A stretch of DNA of 64,000 bases. Origin: Aerococcus urinaehominis (GTDB taxonomy: Bacteria > Bacillota > Bacilli > Lactobacillales > Aerococcaceae). Below, one piece after another: positions 49,262-62,380 of this stretch (the stretch's first letter is position 1; every line of letters begins with the position of its first letter). Below the pieces are notes generated by a model, which saw only the letters and a program-made list of their open reading frames with translations, did no database searches and was not told the DNA's origin. The position numbers and the translations under genes were made by a program. The stretch spans positions 806,001 through 870,000 of the forward strand of contig NZ_CP014163.1 in NCBI RefSeq assembly GCF_001543245.1, given 5' to 3'.

Positions 49262-51085
49262 ATGGCCAACCAGTTAATCGAAAACAAATTAAAAATTCTT
49301 CCTACTGATCCTGGTTGTTACCTCCATAAGGATAAAAACGGTAATATTATCTACATAGGTAAAGCCAAAAACCTACGAAATCGGGTGCGGTCCTATTTTA
49401 AGGGTAGCCACACCGGCAAAACAGCCCAACTAGTCGCTGAAATTGCTGATTTTGATTTCATTGTGACCCAAACCGATAAGGAAAGTCTCATTCTTGAAAT
49501 CAATTTGATTCAGAAATATCAGCCCTTCTACAATATCCGCTTAAAGCATGGGACCATGTATCCCTATCTAAAAATCACCAATGAAAAAGACCCCGAGCTG
49601 ACAATCACTTCCGTAGTTGAAGAGGATGGTGGCCTTTACTTTGGCCCTTATCCAAATGTCTATGCTGCCACTGGTACCCGTGATCTACTGCAAAAAACCT
49701 ACCCTCTCCGTAAGTGTAGTCGTAATGAAAAGCGGGCCTGCTTCTACTACCATTTAGGCCAGTGCATTGGCTGTTGTGACCACGAAGTTTCTCCAGCTGA
49801 ATACCAGGCACAAATAAAAAAAATTACTCGTTTTCTAAACGGTGATGTCCAAACCATCAAGGCAGACCTCCAAAACAAAATGCAAGAGGCTTCTGATCAA
49901 ATGGCTTACGAGCGTGCTGCTGAATATCGTAATCAAATTTCTTATATCGAACAGACAGTTGAACCCCAAAATGTGATGAGCAAGCACTACAATAATCGGG
50001 ATGTTTTTGCCTACTATATGGACCATGGTTGGATCTCTATTCAAGTTTTCATGCTTAGACAATTCTCGATTATTAAAAGAGACTCAGCCCTCTTCCCCAT
50101 CTACAATGATATTAGCGAAGAACTGATGTCCTATATCGTCCAATTTTACCAACAAAAAAACCACACCCTCCCTAAAGAAATCTTAGTGCCCAAAGGATTA
50201 GATAATGATATGCTTTCTGATGCGCTCGCTACTAAGGTTTCAACACCTATCCGAGGTGACAAACGGAAGATGCTCGATTTAGCAAGTAAAAATGCCCGTA
50301 TCGCCCATGAAGAAAAATTCCGTTTATTAGAGATGAATGAGCGCAAAACCAAGGGGGCAGTTGAAGAACTCAGTCAAGCCTTAGACTTGCCTTACATCCG
50401 GCGCATCGAGTCTTTTGACCACTCCAATATCCAAGGAACCAACCCTGTTTCAGCTATGGTAGTTTATGAAGATGGTAAGCCGAATAAAAAACTTTACCGT
50501 AAGTTCCGTATTAAAACAGTGGAGGGCGCTAATGAATTTGCCACCACCCAGGAAGTCATCCGTCGCCGCTATAGCCGACTGCTTAAAGAGGGCCAATCTA
50601 TGCCTGATTTAATTTTAATGGATGGTGGCGCCATTCAAATCCATGCGGCCCAAGAAGTCTTAATTGATGAACTCAACTTAGACATTCCTATCGCTGGTAT
50701 GGTCAAAGATGACCGTCATAAAACAGCCAACCTACTTTACGGTGATCCGCTAACAGAAATTCGTTTAGACCCTAGTTCTCAGGCCTTCCATCTAATCCAG
50801 CGCGTGCAAGAAGAAGTGCACCGCTATGCCATTACCTTCCACCGCCAGGTAAGAAGCAAGAATTCTTTTGTCTCCCGCTTAGATCGCATCCCGGGTGTTG
50901 GTCCTAAAACTAGGACCAAATTGATGCGCCATTTTAAAACACTCAAGGCTATTCGGTCCGCCACAATTACCGATATCAGTGATTTAGGTATCCCCCATAA
51001 GGTGGCTGAGGCCATCCATCAGACTGCTTGGGAGGGACAAAAGGATAGTCCTTATCAAAACACAACAGAAAACCAATCCCAATAA
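49262..51085 (+). CDS. uvrC: UvrABC excinuclease subunit C
   Basis: Makes both incisions in nucleotide-excision repair; 607 aa. The N-terminal GIY-YIG nuclease (15-95, IIYIGKAKNLRNRVRSYF) cuts 3', four cysteines form a cluster region (CSRNEKRACFYYHLGQCIGC), the UVR motif binds UvrB (about 205-240), the RNase H-like domain follows (SFDHSNIQGTNPVSAMVVYE) and a helix-hairpin-helix ends it (IPGVGPKTRTKLMRHF). AAAGGAG precedes the ATG. It is monocistronic; mfd elsewhere in the window feeds the same pathway. Confidence 0.98.
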   Translation: MANQLIENKLKILPTDPGCYLHKDKNGNIIYIGKAKNLRNRVRSYFKGSHTGKTAQLVAEIADFDFIVTQTDKESLILEINLIQKYQPFYNIRLKHGTMYPYLKITNEKDPELTITSVVEEDGGLYFGPYPNVYAATGTRDLLQKTYPLRKCSRNEKRACFYYHLGQCIGCCDHEVSPAEYQAQIKKITRFLNGDVQTIKADLQNKMQEASDQMAYERAAEYRNQISYIEQTVEPQNVMSKHYNNRDVFAYYMDHGWISIQVFMLRQFSIIKRDSALFPIYNDISEELMSYIVQFYQQKNHTLPKEILVPKGLDNDMLSDALATKVSTPIRGDKRKMLDLASKNARIAHEEKFRLLEMNERKTKGAVEELSQALDLPYIRRIESFDHSNIQGTNPVSAMVVYEDGKPNKKLYRKFRIKTVEGANEFATTQEVIRRRYSRLLKEGQSMPDLILMDGGAIQIHAAQEVLIDELNLDIPIAGMVKDDRHKTANLLYGDPLTEIRLDPSSQAFHLIQRVQEEVHRYAITFHRQVRSKNSFVSRLDRIPGVGPKTRTKLMRHFKTLKAIRSATITDISDLGIPHKVAEAIHQTAWEGQKDSPYQNTTENQSQ

Positions 51086-51120
51086 AAAAAGCGAAAGTGA
51101 AGCATCACTTTCGCTTTTTT
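51086..51120. terminator. Bidirectional terminator between uvrC and the zinc peptidase
   Basis: GCGAAAGTGA (51091-51100) pairs with TCACTTTCGC (51105-51114), flanked by A and T runs on both sides, so it can end both convergent transcripts. Confidence 0.92.
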
Positions 51121-51121
51121 A

Positions 51122-52102
51122 TTATAAATCCTCATAATCTTGACTAAAAGTGTCCCAGCCGCTAAGATCACCAGTTTGATAACCCTTCAGGAACCACTTT
51201 TGTCTTTGCTCAGCCGTACCATGGGTAAAAGAATCTGGCATTACTCGGCCATAAGCTTTTTCCTGGAGCACATCATCACCGATATGATAGGCGGCGTTTA
51301 GGCCTTCTTCGATATCCCCTGCTTCTAACCAACCGTCTTGTTCAGCAGAATGGGCCCAGACTCCGGCTAAATAATCCGCCTGTAATTCCATCCGTACCGT
51401 CATTTGGTTAGCCTGGGTTTGATTCATACGCGACTGTAGCTGGCGCACCTGATCAGTAACTCCCAATTGCTGTTGGACATGGTGACCTACCTCATGGGCA
51501 ATCACATAAGCCATGGCAAAATCACCGCCGCCACCATATTTATTAACTAGATCATTATAAAAATCTAAGTCAATATAGACTGTTTGGTCAGCTGGGCAAT
51601 AGAAAGGGCCTACCTGGGCATTGGCATAACCACAGCCGGAGTTAACCGCGTCACTAAAAACTACTAATTCTGGCTCTTGATAGGTCCGACCGTTGGCTGA
51701 AAAAATACGTTGCCAAACTTGTTCAGTATCGTAGAGTATAACACTCACAAAATCATACAGCTCATCTTCTTGGCTAGACTGACTAGGTCGCGTAGCCGGT
51801 AATTGGACCTGACTCTGGTTGGGTGCTTGTTGCCCACTAGTAGGACTTTGGCTAGTCCCTGAATTGGTTATTTGTCCTAGTAAACTACCGCCACCAAAGA
51901 GGAAAAATATTACCAGCATAATCAAAATTGAACCTAGAGAAAATCCCCCGCGCTTAACACGTCGATTACGTGAGGTCCCTGGTACTGGAACAGGGATGCG
52001 CATCCTTCTCTGGTTAGCTGTGCCACGGTAGCCATTACCAAAAGGATTAGACCCCCTTAAGTCCTTGACATTACGGCTACGCTGTCTATCTTGCCATCTC
52101 AT
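51122..52102 (-). CDS. Neutral zinc metallopeptidase (YpfJ family)
   Basis: Membrane-bound putative peptidase, 326 aa. A basic N-terminal segment (1-52) precedes one membrane helix (about 55-77), a Q/S-rich linker and the catalytic domain with HEVGHH at 203-208 (zinc ligands H203 and H207, catalytic E204); YCPADQTVYIDLDFYNDL is typical of the Zn_peptidase/YpfJ family. The substrate is unknown. It is the last gene of the cluster, 30 bp after the DUF975 gene. Confidence 0.9.
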   Translation of the reverse strand: MRWQDRQRSRNVKDLRGSNPFGNGYRGTANQRRMRIPVPVPGTSRNRRVKRGGFSLGSILIMLVIFFLFGGGSLLGQITNSGTSQSPTSGQQAPNQSQVQLPATRPSQSSQEDELYDFVSVILYDTEQVWQRIFSANGRTYQEPELVVFSDAVNSGCGYANAQVGPFYCPADQTVYIDLDFYNDLVNKYGGGGDFAMAYVIAHEVGHHVQQQLGVTDQVRQLQSRMNQTQANQMTVRMELQADYLAGVWAHSAEQDGWLEAGDIEEGLNAAYHIGDDVLQEKAYGRVMPDSFTHGTAEQRQKWFLKGYQTGDLSGWDTFSQDYEDL

Positions 52103-52131
52103 ATTATTGACCTCCTGTATTATGCTTATGG

Positions 52132-53835
52132 TTAGTGTTGGTCACTTTCCTCGCTAAAGGCTGCTTCTATTTCTTCATCAGTCATAAAATCAGACGGACC
52201 CAGTAACCGATCATTTTCACTGGCTTCAACTGACAGTAAGAAATCTTTTTCATTCTTTACATGACCAAAATCTGTTTTGCCAGGCAGGTTATAGCCCCCC
52301 ATTTCGTATGGTTTTTTCTCCACCGATTCAGCTTCTGATCTAACTTCTGCTTCAACTTCTTCAAGTTTTTCATCATCATTAGGGATAACTGAGAAGTCAT
52401 CCGCAACTGATTGCTCATCTACTTGACCAGGTTCAGCTGACGAATTATTTAGCTCTGGCTGATTTAAAAATTCTTCCGCTTGGTCAGTTTGCCGTTGGTC
52501 ACCACTAGATGCGGCTAAGGGCGCATCTATGCCAGACTCAATATCTAGGCCCAGATGGTCAACCGCTGCATCCGTTTGGTCAGCTGCTGTTAACTTAATA
52601 GTATCTGCTTCTAAGCCATAGCTTTCACTGTAGACAACCTGGTCCTGATTGAAATCTAAATCTGAATCAAGGTCAACAACAATATCATCCGCTGCACTAA
52701 TTTGTTCATCTGCTAGCTGGTCAGTTTTAGTTGTCGCTGCGGTAAAGACAGCTGCTGCACCACCTACTAAAGCATCTTCTCCTAAATCACTAGCCATGCG
52801 ATCAGCTGCACGGGATAACTGCGCATCTACCGCAACAGAGTCGGCACTAAAACTAGGGCGATTTTCATCATGGTAGTGATAGTTAGGGTCATTAGAAACT
52901 GGGCTTGGACTTGGGAAGCCTGGATAATCGCTATGTAATTCAGGGAGATTAGTATCAACTAAATCACGATAAAAAACGGCAAAGGCTGTTTCATATAAGA
53001 GCGATAGACGTAAGCTTACAGCCCAAAATAGGAGGTAAATTACCAGGCTGGTCAAGACAGCTAAGAGTGGACTTAAGAACAACCAAGCCAAGCTAACCAA
53101 TAAGAAGCCAAAGCCTAGGGCCAAGACAGCTAGTAAGCCATAAACAATTTGTAGGCTAAATAATCTTAATCGATTACCCTTCATCAGAAAATGAGAAGCA
53201 GAAAAAATCTTAGCAACACCTAATTCCTGATTATCATAAGCTAAATAGGTTACTAAAGCATAATTATACAAATAAGCTAGGGCAATTACTGTCCAAACTA
53301 AAGCAATCACTGCCATCAAAGCAACTTGCCACAGGTTGGTTTGCAAAATCACTTGACTAGTCTGCATATAGGATTGCAGTTGGCTAGGATCTAGGTCTAG
53401 TCTACCTGACGTAAACAATAAAGCGGCAATAAATAATATAATTAGGTAAGGAATGGCCAAAATAAAGCGAATAATTTGCAATAAAAGGCTAATTAAGAGC
53501 GAGCGCACTGGCCTTTTTTTCAAAGCAGAAAATAAAACTTCCATTTGATAGAGGCCACTATCAACCATATTTAGATAAGCCCAACGATAGCCGTACTGAT
53601 TAATTAAAAAGAAAACTACCGCAACCAGGATACTCACTAAAGCCAAGCCAAAGGTGACTAGCAGGTTACTATTGTCAGTTGCCCATACAACTCCGGTTTG
53701 CGTAACACCGGCAAAAATACCTGAAATAATTGCTAGAACAAAGATAATCCCAACTATCGTCCAACCATTTCCTTTTAGAATCTCTTTAGCCTCTCTCCTA
53801 ACTGCAGAGAGCGGGCGTTTATTATGTGTGCGCAT
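52132..53835 (-). CDS. DUF975 family membrane protein with acidic tail
   Basis: An uncharacterised membrane protein, 567 aa. The N-terminal 300 residues match DUF975 (RPLSAVRREAKEILKGNGWT and several helices, such as VGIIFVLAIISGIFAGV). The remaining ~265 residues are a predicted cytosolic D/E/Q/S-rich disordered tail (many QADQTDAAVD-like stretches, ending SDFMTDEEIEAAFSEESDQH) not usual for DUF975. The ATG at 53835 follows AGGAGGAATATA. It lies between the SatD-like gene and the peptidase. Confidence 0.82.
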   Translation of the reverse strand: MRTHNKRPLSAVRREAKEILKGNGWTIVGIIFVLAIISGIFAGVTQTGVVWATDNSNLLVTFGLALVSILVAVVFFLINQYGYRWAYLNMVDSGLYQMEVLFSALKKRPVRSLLISLLLQIIRFILAIPYLIILFIAALLFTSGRLDLDPSQLQSYMQTSQVILQTNLWQVALMAVIALVWTVIALAYLYNYALVTYLAYDNQELGVAKIFSASHFLMKGNRLRLFSLQIVYGLLAVLALGFGFLLVSLAWLFLSPLLAVLTSLVIYLLFWAVSLRLSLLYETAFAVFYRDLVDTNLPELHSDYPGFPSPSPVSNDPNYHYHDENRPSFSADSVAVDAQLSRAADRMASDLGEDALVGGAAAVFTAATTKTDQLADEQISAADDIVVDLDSDLDFNQDQVVYSESYGLEADTIKLTAADQTDAAVDHLGLDIESGIDAPLAASSGDQRQTDQAEEFLNQPELNNSSAEPGQVDEQSVADDFSVIPNDDEKLEEVEAEVRSEAESVEKKPYEMGGYNLPGKTDFGHVKNEKDFLLSVEASENDRLLGPSDFMTDEEIEAAFSEESDQH

Positions 53836-53860
53836 TATATTCCTCCTCATACGATTTTAA

Positions 53861-54709
53861 CTATAAATAGCCCTCTTCACGGGTCAGACTTAGGCAAATA
53901 TTAGCTGCCAAACTACGCTCATTAGCCAACTGACTATTTTTAAAATGGTAGTCAATATTCTGCCGACTCGTACCAACAGCTTTAGCAATTGGACTGGCAT
54001 AACCCTTAGGTAAGATATCTTGCCAATGATAACGTGATTTTTGGAAACAAGCCAATAAATCAAGTGCTTGGGCTGGTTTGAGTTGACTCAAATCAGCTTT
54101 ACTATAATGACTAAGTTCTGAATCAGTGTTTATATGGGCTTGAATGATTTGTATTTCTTGTAAAAGACCACTGAAATCTAGGCTAGCCACATCGACTTGG
54201 CAATCCGACAAATAAAGCGGTGATTGCCACTCTAACATCTGACTTATAAAGTAACCTGCTGCTGATATACTAGATTTTAACTGGCGCCAGTTAGCTAGCT
54301 GTACATTAACTAGTAAATCTTCCTGGTAGCCACCATCATAAAGTAAACTTTGATCAGGAAATGATTTACTGGCATTTAAGGCTGCTTGAGCCCTTTCAAG
54401 GGTGGGGCCAGTAAATTTTTCTTGGTCTGGATTAAATTCAAGCAAACCATAGGCTAAGCCGCCTTTAACCGGCAAAGGATGCAAGGCTTGACTGGCTAGA
54501 CGATAAGCTAGAAAAGCTGCCCCTGAGTGCCGAAAGATAAACCGCCAACGTAAGTGTTCACTATCTACTGGCTGCCCATAACTGAGTAAACTAGGAGCAA
54601 AACATCGGTCTATTAATGTGATTACAGCCTGCAGGAGCCTGCGATCGTACTTTAACGTGGTCGGTCGATAAGGCGAAGCCAACTCAAGAACAGATAATTG
54701 GTAACCCAT
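53861..54709 (-). CDS. SatD-like protein with C-terminal helix-turn-helix
   Basis: A 282-residue cytosolic protein. The central segment (SGAAFLAYRLASQALHPLPV, then KGGLAYGLLEFNPDQEKFTG and GPTLERAQAAL) resembles the SatD family of streptococci, and the C-terminus has a helix-turn-helix (SPIAKAVGTSRQNIDYHFKN). SatD function is not established. The ATG at 54709 follows AAAGGAGG. It begins 20 bp after barstar and runs 25 bp into the DUF975 gene, so the three are probably co-transcribed. The family assignment is from fragmentary similarity. Confidence 0.6.
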   Translation of the reverse strand: MGYQLSVLELASPYRPTTLKYDRRLLQAVITLIDRCFAPSLLSYGQPVDSEHLRWRFIFRHSGAAFLAYRLASQALHPLPVKGGLAYGLLEFNPDQEKFTGPTLERAQAALNASKSFPDQSLLYDGGYQEDLLVNVQLANWRQLKSSISAAGYFISQMLEWQSPLYLSDCQVDVASLDFSGLLQEIQIIQAHINTDSELSHYSKADLSQLKPAQALDLLACFQKSRYHWQDILPKGYASPIAKAVGTSRQNIDYHFKNSQLANERSLAANICLSLTREEGYL

Positions 54710-54729
54710 AATCAACCTCCTTTCAGCTA

Positions 54730-54978
54730 CTAGCGGATGGTTAAATGAAAATTCGGATTGGTCTGAGCCGCTTCTTCCAAGACATGACGCACTGCTTGGT
54801 AGTCAGCTGATGTTTCCTTTTCAATAATTGTTAGATAACAATCTTTCCCAAGGCTAGTAAAATAATCATACATCGCATCCAGATTTTTGCCATAGTAGCT
54901 AGGAACTGGAAAAAAATTTGCAATTGTTTCTTGAGCTTCTGCTCGATCTAGTAATAAATTTGATGATATTTGAAACAT
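54730..54978 (-). CDS. Barstar-family ribonuclease inhibitor
   Basis: Intracellular inhibitor of the barnase encoded next to it, 82 aa. The binding helix SYYGKNLDAMYDYF aligns with barstar 27-42: Y28, D34 and D38 match barstar Y29, D35 and D39; W38 becomes Y37, and E69 matches E76. The ATG at 54978 is one base after the barnase stop (TAA-T-ATG), behind GAGGGGG, so the two are translated together. The longer reading from 55044 would run through the barnase gene. Confidence 0.9.
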   Translation of the reverse strand: MFQISSNLLLDRAEAQETIANFFPVPSYYGKNLDAMYDYFTSLGKDCYLTIIEKETSADYQAVRHVLEEAAQTNPNFHLTIR

Positions 54979-54979
54979 A

Positions 54980-55513
54980 TTAGTCCCCCTCATACAGCAA
55001 ATCAAAGCTATCATAATGGTCAGGAGTATAGTAAATATCGCCATCTTTGGAATAAACTAATCGCTCACTATTACGACTCCCACCAGTATAATTAACATCA
55101 GCTTCCCGATATTCATTTTCAGGTAACTTAGCTTCGAAATTTCCAAAATGATCCCCACCGATTGCGCCATGGTCGGTCACCTCCCATAAGTTGCCCAACT
55201 CTGGTCGCCAACCGAGGTCTTGAGCTTCTTGCTTAGTCAGGTAATTGGGTGGCAATTCATCATATTGGTCTAAATAGGCAGCCACCTCATCCTTACTTAA
55301 ATAGGCTTGATTATAGTTAACCTGATTCTCCGTTTGAGAAGTAGTCGTTTGTTCGCTTGTCTTACTGGGTCTTTCTTGACTAGTCTGCCCATCAATTGGA
55401 TTGGGCTGACCCAAACTACTAACATAATCAAAAAATCCTGAGGACATACCTAGCCAAACTAAACCAGTTAGCAGTAGGGTTGAAATAATATTGGTGATTG
55501 TTTTTCTATTCAT
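54980..55513 (-). CDS. Membrane-targeted barnase-type ribonuclease
   Basis: A guanyl-specific microbial ribonuclease, 177 aa. Residues 1-30 hold a basic start and a hydrophobic segment (signal or anchor, NIISTLLLTGLVWLGMSSGF), residues 31-68 a Thr/Ser/Gln linker, and residues 75-177 the barnase domain. Catalytic residues align with barnase: K94 (K27), D121 (D54), E137 (E73), R147 (R83), R151 (R87), H166 (H102). The guanine/barstar-contact R59 is F126. The ATG at 55513 follows AAGGAG. Barstar follows directly. Confidence 0.9.
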   Translation of the reverse strand: MNRKTITNIISTLLLTGLVWLGMSSGFFDYVSSLGQPNPIDGQTSQERPSKTSEQTTTSQTENQVNYNQAYLSKDEVAAYLDQYDELPPNYLTKQEAQDLGWRPELGNLWEVTDHGAIGGDHFGNFEAKLPENEYREADVNYTGGSRNSERLVYSKDGDIYYTPDHYDSFDLLYEGD

Positions 55514-55534
55514 ACTTCTCTCCTTATCACCTTT

Positions 55535-55564
55535 ATTATAACTAATTAACCCCCCAAGTGTCAT
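55535..55564 (-). promoter_or_regulatory. Barnase operon promoter
   Basis: On the minus strand, -35 ATGACA (55564-55559), 18-base spacer and perfect -10 TATAAT (55540-55535). It lies directly after the lipoprotein terminator and about 20 bases before the barnase start. Confidence 0.7.
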
Positions 55565-55576
55565 TGATATAGACAT

Positions 55577-55608
55577 AAAACCCGATAAGTTTTAGCTTAT
55601 CGGGTTTT
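55577..55608 (-). terminator. Terminator of the lipoprotein gene
   Basis: AAAACCCGATAAG pairs perfectly with CTTATCGGGTTTT around a six-base loop, just after the lipoprotein stop codon. The minus strand continues TTTTATG. Confidence 0.9.
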
Positions 55609-55611
55609 AAA

Positions 55612-56220
55612 CTATTCGATTTGCTCTCCTACTGCTTGAGCTGAGGGACCTTGCCCTTGTAAAATTTGATAAGAAACGCCAGGATCACCACCTAGCTGCT
55701 CTGCAGCTTGGCGAGATTGGTCAATTTCTTGATCACTATATTGGTCTAAACTACCCTCCGGTAAAGCTAGCCTTTCTTCAATAATTTGCCGATCAGTTAG
55801 CTCTTGGTCTTCTACTATCTCAGCTGCCTCAACAGTTTCACCTAAATCAGCGGCTTCTTGCTTTTCTGTCATTTGATTTTCTTCAGGATCAACATTAGTC
55901 TCCTCTTTGACTGAATCAGCTACCACTTCAAGTTCGCTTGAAAATTTGGAACTAGGAGATGAGATGCCAGAAGACTCTACTGGCTGATATTGGTATAGGC
56001 TGTGGGTGTAAGCTGCCTGCCCATTAGCTGTGGCATGTCCTTGGCTTACAGCCTGGCTCTGTTTCTTCTTGTCCGTCTTTTTGCTAGCTTGAGCACTAAT
56101 CTTTGTTGTTGTCTGATTATCCGCAGCTTTTTGATCAGCTTTATCCACTGGCTGATGGCTACAAGCAAGAAGCAGGACACTAGTTAAAATGACTGGTAAA
56201 ATACGTTTTTCAATAATCAT
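55612..56220 (-). CDS. Acidic low-complexity lipoprotein
   Basis: A 202-residue predicted lipoprotein of unknown function. The signal peptide (IEKRILPVILTSVLLLACSH) ends in the lipobox LLAC. The mature part is Gln/Ser/Lys-rich, then strongly acidic (EETNVDPEENQMTEKQEAAD) with no recognised domain. The ATG at 56220 follows GAAGGGA. It has its own promoter and terminator, upstream of barnase. Confidence 0.75.
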   Translation of the reverse strand: MIIEKRILPVILTSVLLLACSHQPVDKADQKAADNQTTTKISAQASKKTDKKKQSQAVSQGHATANGQAAYTHSLYQYQPVESSGISSPSSKFSSELEVVADSVKEETNVDPEENQMTEKQEAADLGETVEAAEIVEDQELTDRQIIEERLALPEGSLDQYSDQEIDQSRQAAEQLGGDPGVSYQILQGQGPSAQAVGEQIE

Positions 56221-56259
56221 AAGAATCCCTTCTTTCACTTTGCTTACTTCCTTAAATTT

Positions 56260-56288
56260 ATTATAAAAGACAAACAAAGATTATTCAA
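56260..56288 (-). promoter_or_regulatory. Lipoprotein gene promoter
   Basis: On the minus strand, -35 TTGAAT (56288-56283), 17-base spacer and -10 TATAAT (56265-56260), about 40 bases before the lipoprotein start. Confidence 0.78.
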
Positions 56289-56330
56289 CCGCTTACATTT
56301 TAGCTTGTTCAGAAAGGAGCGCGTTTAGTT

Positions 56331-57153
56331 GTGAAGATTGCTTTTATTGCTGACCTCCACATTGACCGTCATAAAAATTATCAAAGTCAAGATTTCATTG
56401 ATAGTCTTAATTATATTTGTAGCGAAAAAGAAATTAACATTCTAGTTATCAATGGTGATGTGTCCAACAATTACCAGATTAGCCTAAACTTTATCGAAAA
56501 TCTTAATAAAGCAGTAAGCAGCCAGGTTTATTTAGTACCTGGTAACCATGATTACTGGCAAAGACAGCCAGCTAAAAAGGCTACTCTTCTAATTCATGAA
56601 TACTTTCAAAGCCACCAATTATGCTTGGTTAATCAGGTCATTCGCCTAAAAGAAAATTATTTACTCTTAGCTAGTCCTGGTTGGTATAACCACCATTACT
56701 ACAATCGACAAAAATTTTAATCCTGGTCAAATCAATAAAGGAAACTACAAACTCTCTACCTGGCAAGACAGACGATTTATTGATTGGGGAACTAGTGATG
56801 CTGATATTTCAAAATCGTTTGCCAAACATAGTTATCAAACATTAAATGATAATTATTTACCAGATGACAAAGTTATATTAGCTAGTCACATAGTTACTGT
56901 GCCAGACTATATCGTACCCATGCCTCATCCCGCCTTTGACTATTTTAATGCCTACATTGCTACTAATGATTTTGATCCAATCTATCGCGATTTTGAAGTG
57001 ACTCATAGCGTCATGGGGCATGTCCATTTTCGTCATCAAAAAAATAAAAATAAGCGAAAACTCGTCGTCAATTCGCTTGGCTATACCAAAGAATGGAGGC
57101 AAAAAGATTTAACCACAGAACTCCTTAAAGCTTTGTATATCATATCAATATAA
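56331..57153 (+). pseudogene. Frameshifted metallophosphoesterase
   Basis: A calcineurin-like phosphoesterase gene split by a frameshift. The first frame (from GTG 56331, AAAGGAG upstream) has IADLHIDRH, INGDVSNN and PGNHDYW and stops at 56720. The second frame reads on without a stop from about 56701 (TWQDRRFIDWGTSDADISKS, then LASHIVTVPDYIVPMPHPAF and MGHVHFRHQ) to 57153. Skipping one base in the CGACAAAAATTTTAA run (56706-56720) restores one ~273-aa protein. The cause could be a real mutation or a homopolymer error. Confidence 0.85.
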
Positions 57154-57177
57154 GTAAATATCATAAATATAGCAAAA

Positions 57178-57202
57178 AAACCAGATCTGTTGAGATCTGG
57201 TT
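57178..57202 (-). terminator. Terminator of the rRNA operon
   Basis: AACCAGATCT pairs with AGATCTGGTT around a four-base loop, followed on the minus strand by TTTTTTTGC. It ends the rRNA transcript after 5S and can also act for the convergent phosphoesterase. Confidence 0.92.
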
Positions 57203-57212
57203 TTTACAATTG

Positions 57213-57328
57213 CACGGCGACGTCCTAGTCTCACAGGGGGCAACCCCCAACTACATTCGGCGCTAAGAAGCTTAACTTCTGTGTTCGGGATGGGAACAGG
57301 TGTGACCTTCTTGCCATCATCACCGCAC
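57213..57328 (-). rRNA. rrf: 5S ribosomal RNA
   Basis: About 116 bases. The minus strand carries the 5S signature CCCATCCCGAACACAGAAGT (within 57302-57275) and terminal stem GTGCGGTGAT with GTCGCCGTGC. It follows 23S by about 70 bases. The ends are estimated to a few bases. Confidence 0.95.
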
Positions 57329-57397
57329 AATTTTATCTTTATGAGCTTTGTTCGCTCAAAACTGAATCTGTAAGCTAAACCCTCATACAACTAACAC

Positions 57398-62056
<4,659 letters not shown>

Positions 62057-62212
62057 GTTTGAGCTACGCTCATTGCTGACGTCTTTATAGTCTTCGTCCA
62101 GACTATCATTTGAATTGTTGGTTCATCAACCGAAGTTGATGCCCTACACATTTGGTTCGTCTATTTGTTCAGTTTTCAAAGGTCTATCGCTGTCCGCTCG
62201 GGACAACTACTT
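62057..62212 (-). other. rRNA operon leader
   Basis: Transcribed leader between the last rRNA promoter and 16S. It contains CCTTTGAAAACTGAAC and hairpins such as ATCAACTTCGGTTGAT and ATAGTCTGGACGAAGACTAT, which with the spacer form the RNase III processing stem of 16S. No ORF is present. Confidence 0.65.
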
Positions 62213-62213
62213 A

Positions 62214-62242
62214 AATATATCACGTACTTGATTTGTTGTCAA
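62214..62242 (-). promoter_or_regulatory. rRNA promoter P3 (nearest to 16S)
   Basis: On the minus strand, -35 TTGACA (62242-62237), 17-base spacer and -10 TATATT (62219-62214). An A/T-rich UP-like block lies just upstream. Confidence 0.88.
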
Positions 62243-62297
62243 GAACTTTTTTGAAATATTTTTTTGTCGTAAACTTCCGTTTCGCGACAACTTCTAA

Positions 62298-62326
62298 ATA
62301 TTATCATGGTCTCGATAAACTGTCAA
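62298..62326 (-). promoter_or_regulatory. rRNA promoter P2
   Basis: On the minus strand, -35 TTGACA (62326-62321), 17-base spacer and -10 TAATAT (62303-62298), about 84 bp upstream of P3 and preceded by the same AATATTTCAAAAAGTTC block. Confidence 0.88.
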
Positions 62327-62380
62327 GAACTTTTTGAAATATTTTTTATTTCGTTTGTCGCTCTTGTTGACGACTTACTA

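Noticed and set aside
55514-55576. Longer barnase reading starting at 55576
   Set aside because: It would start inside the terminator and promoter; the ATG at 55513 has AAGGAG and begins the signal segment.
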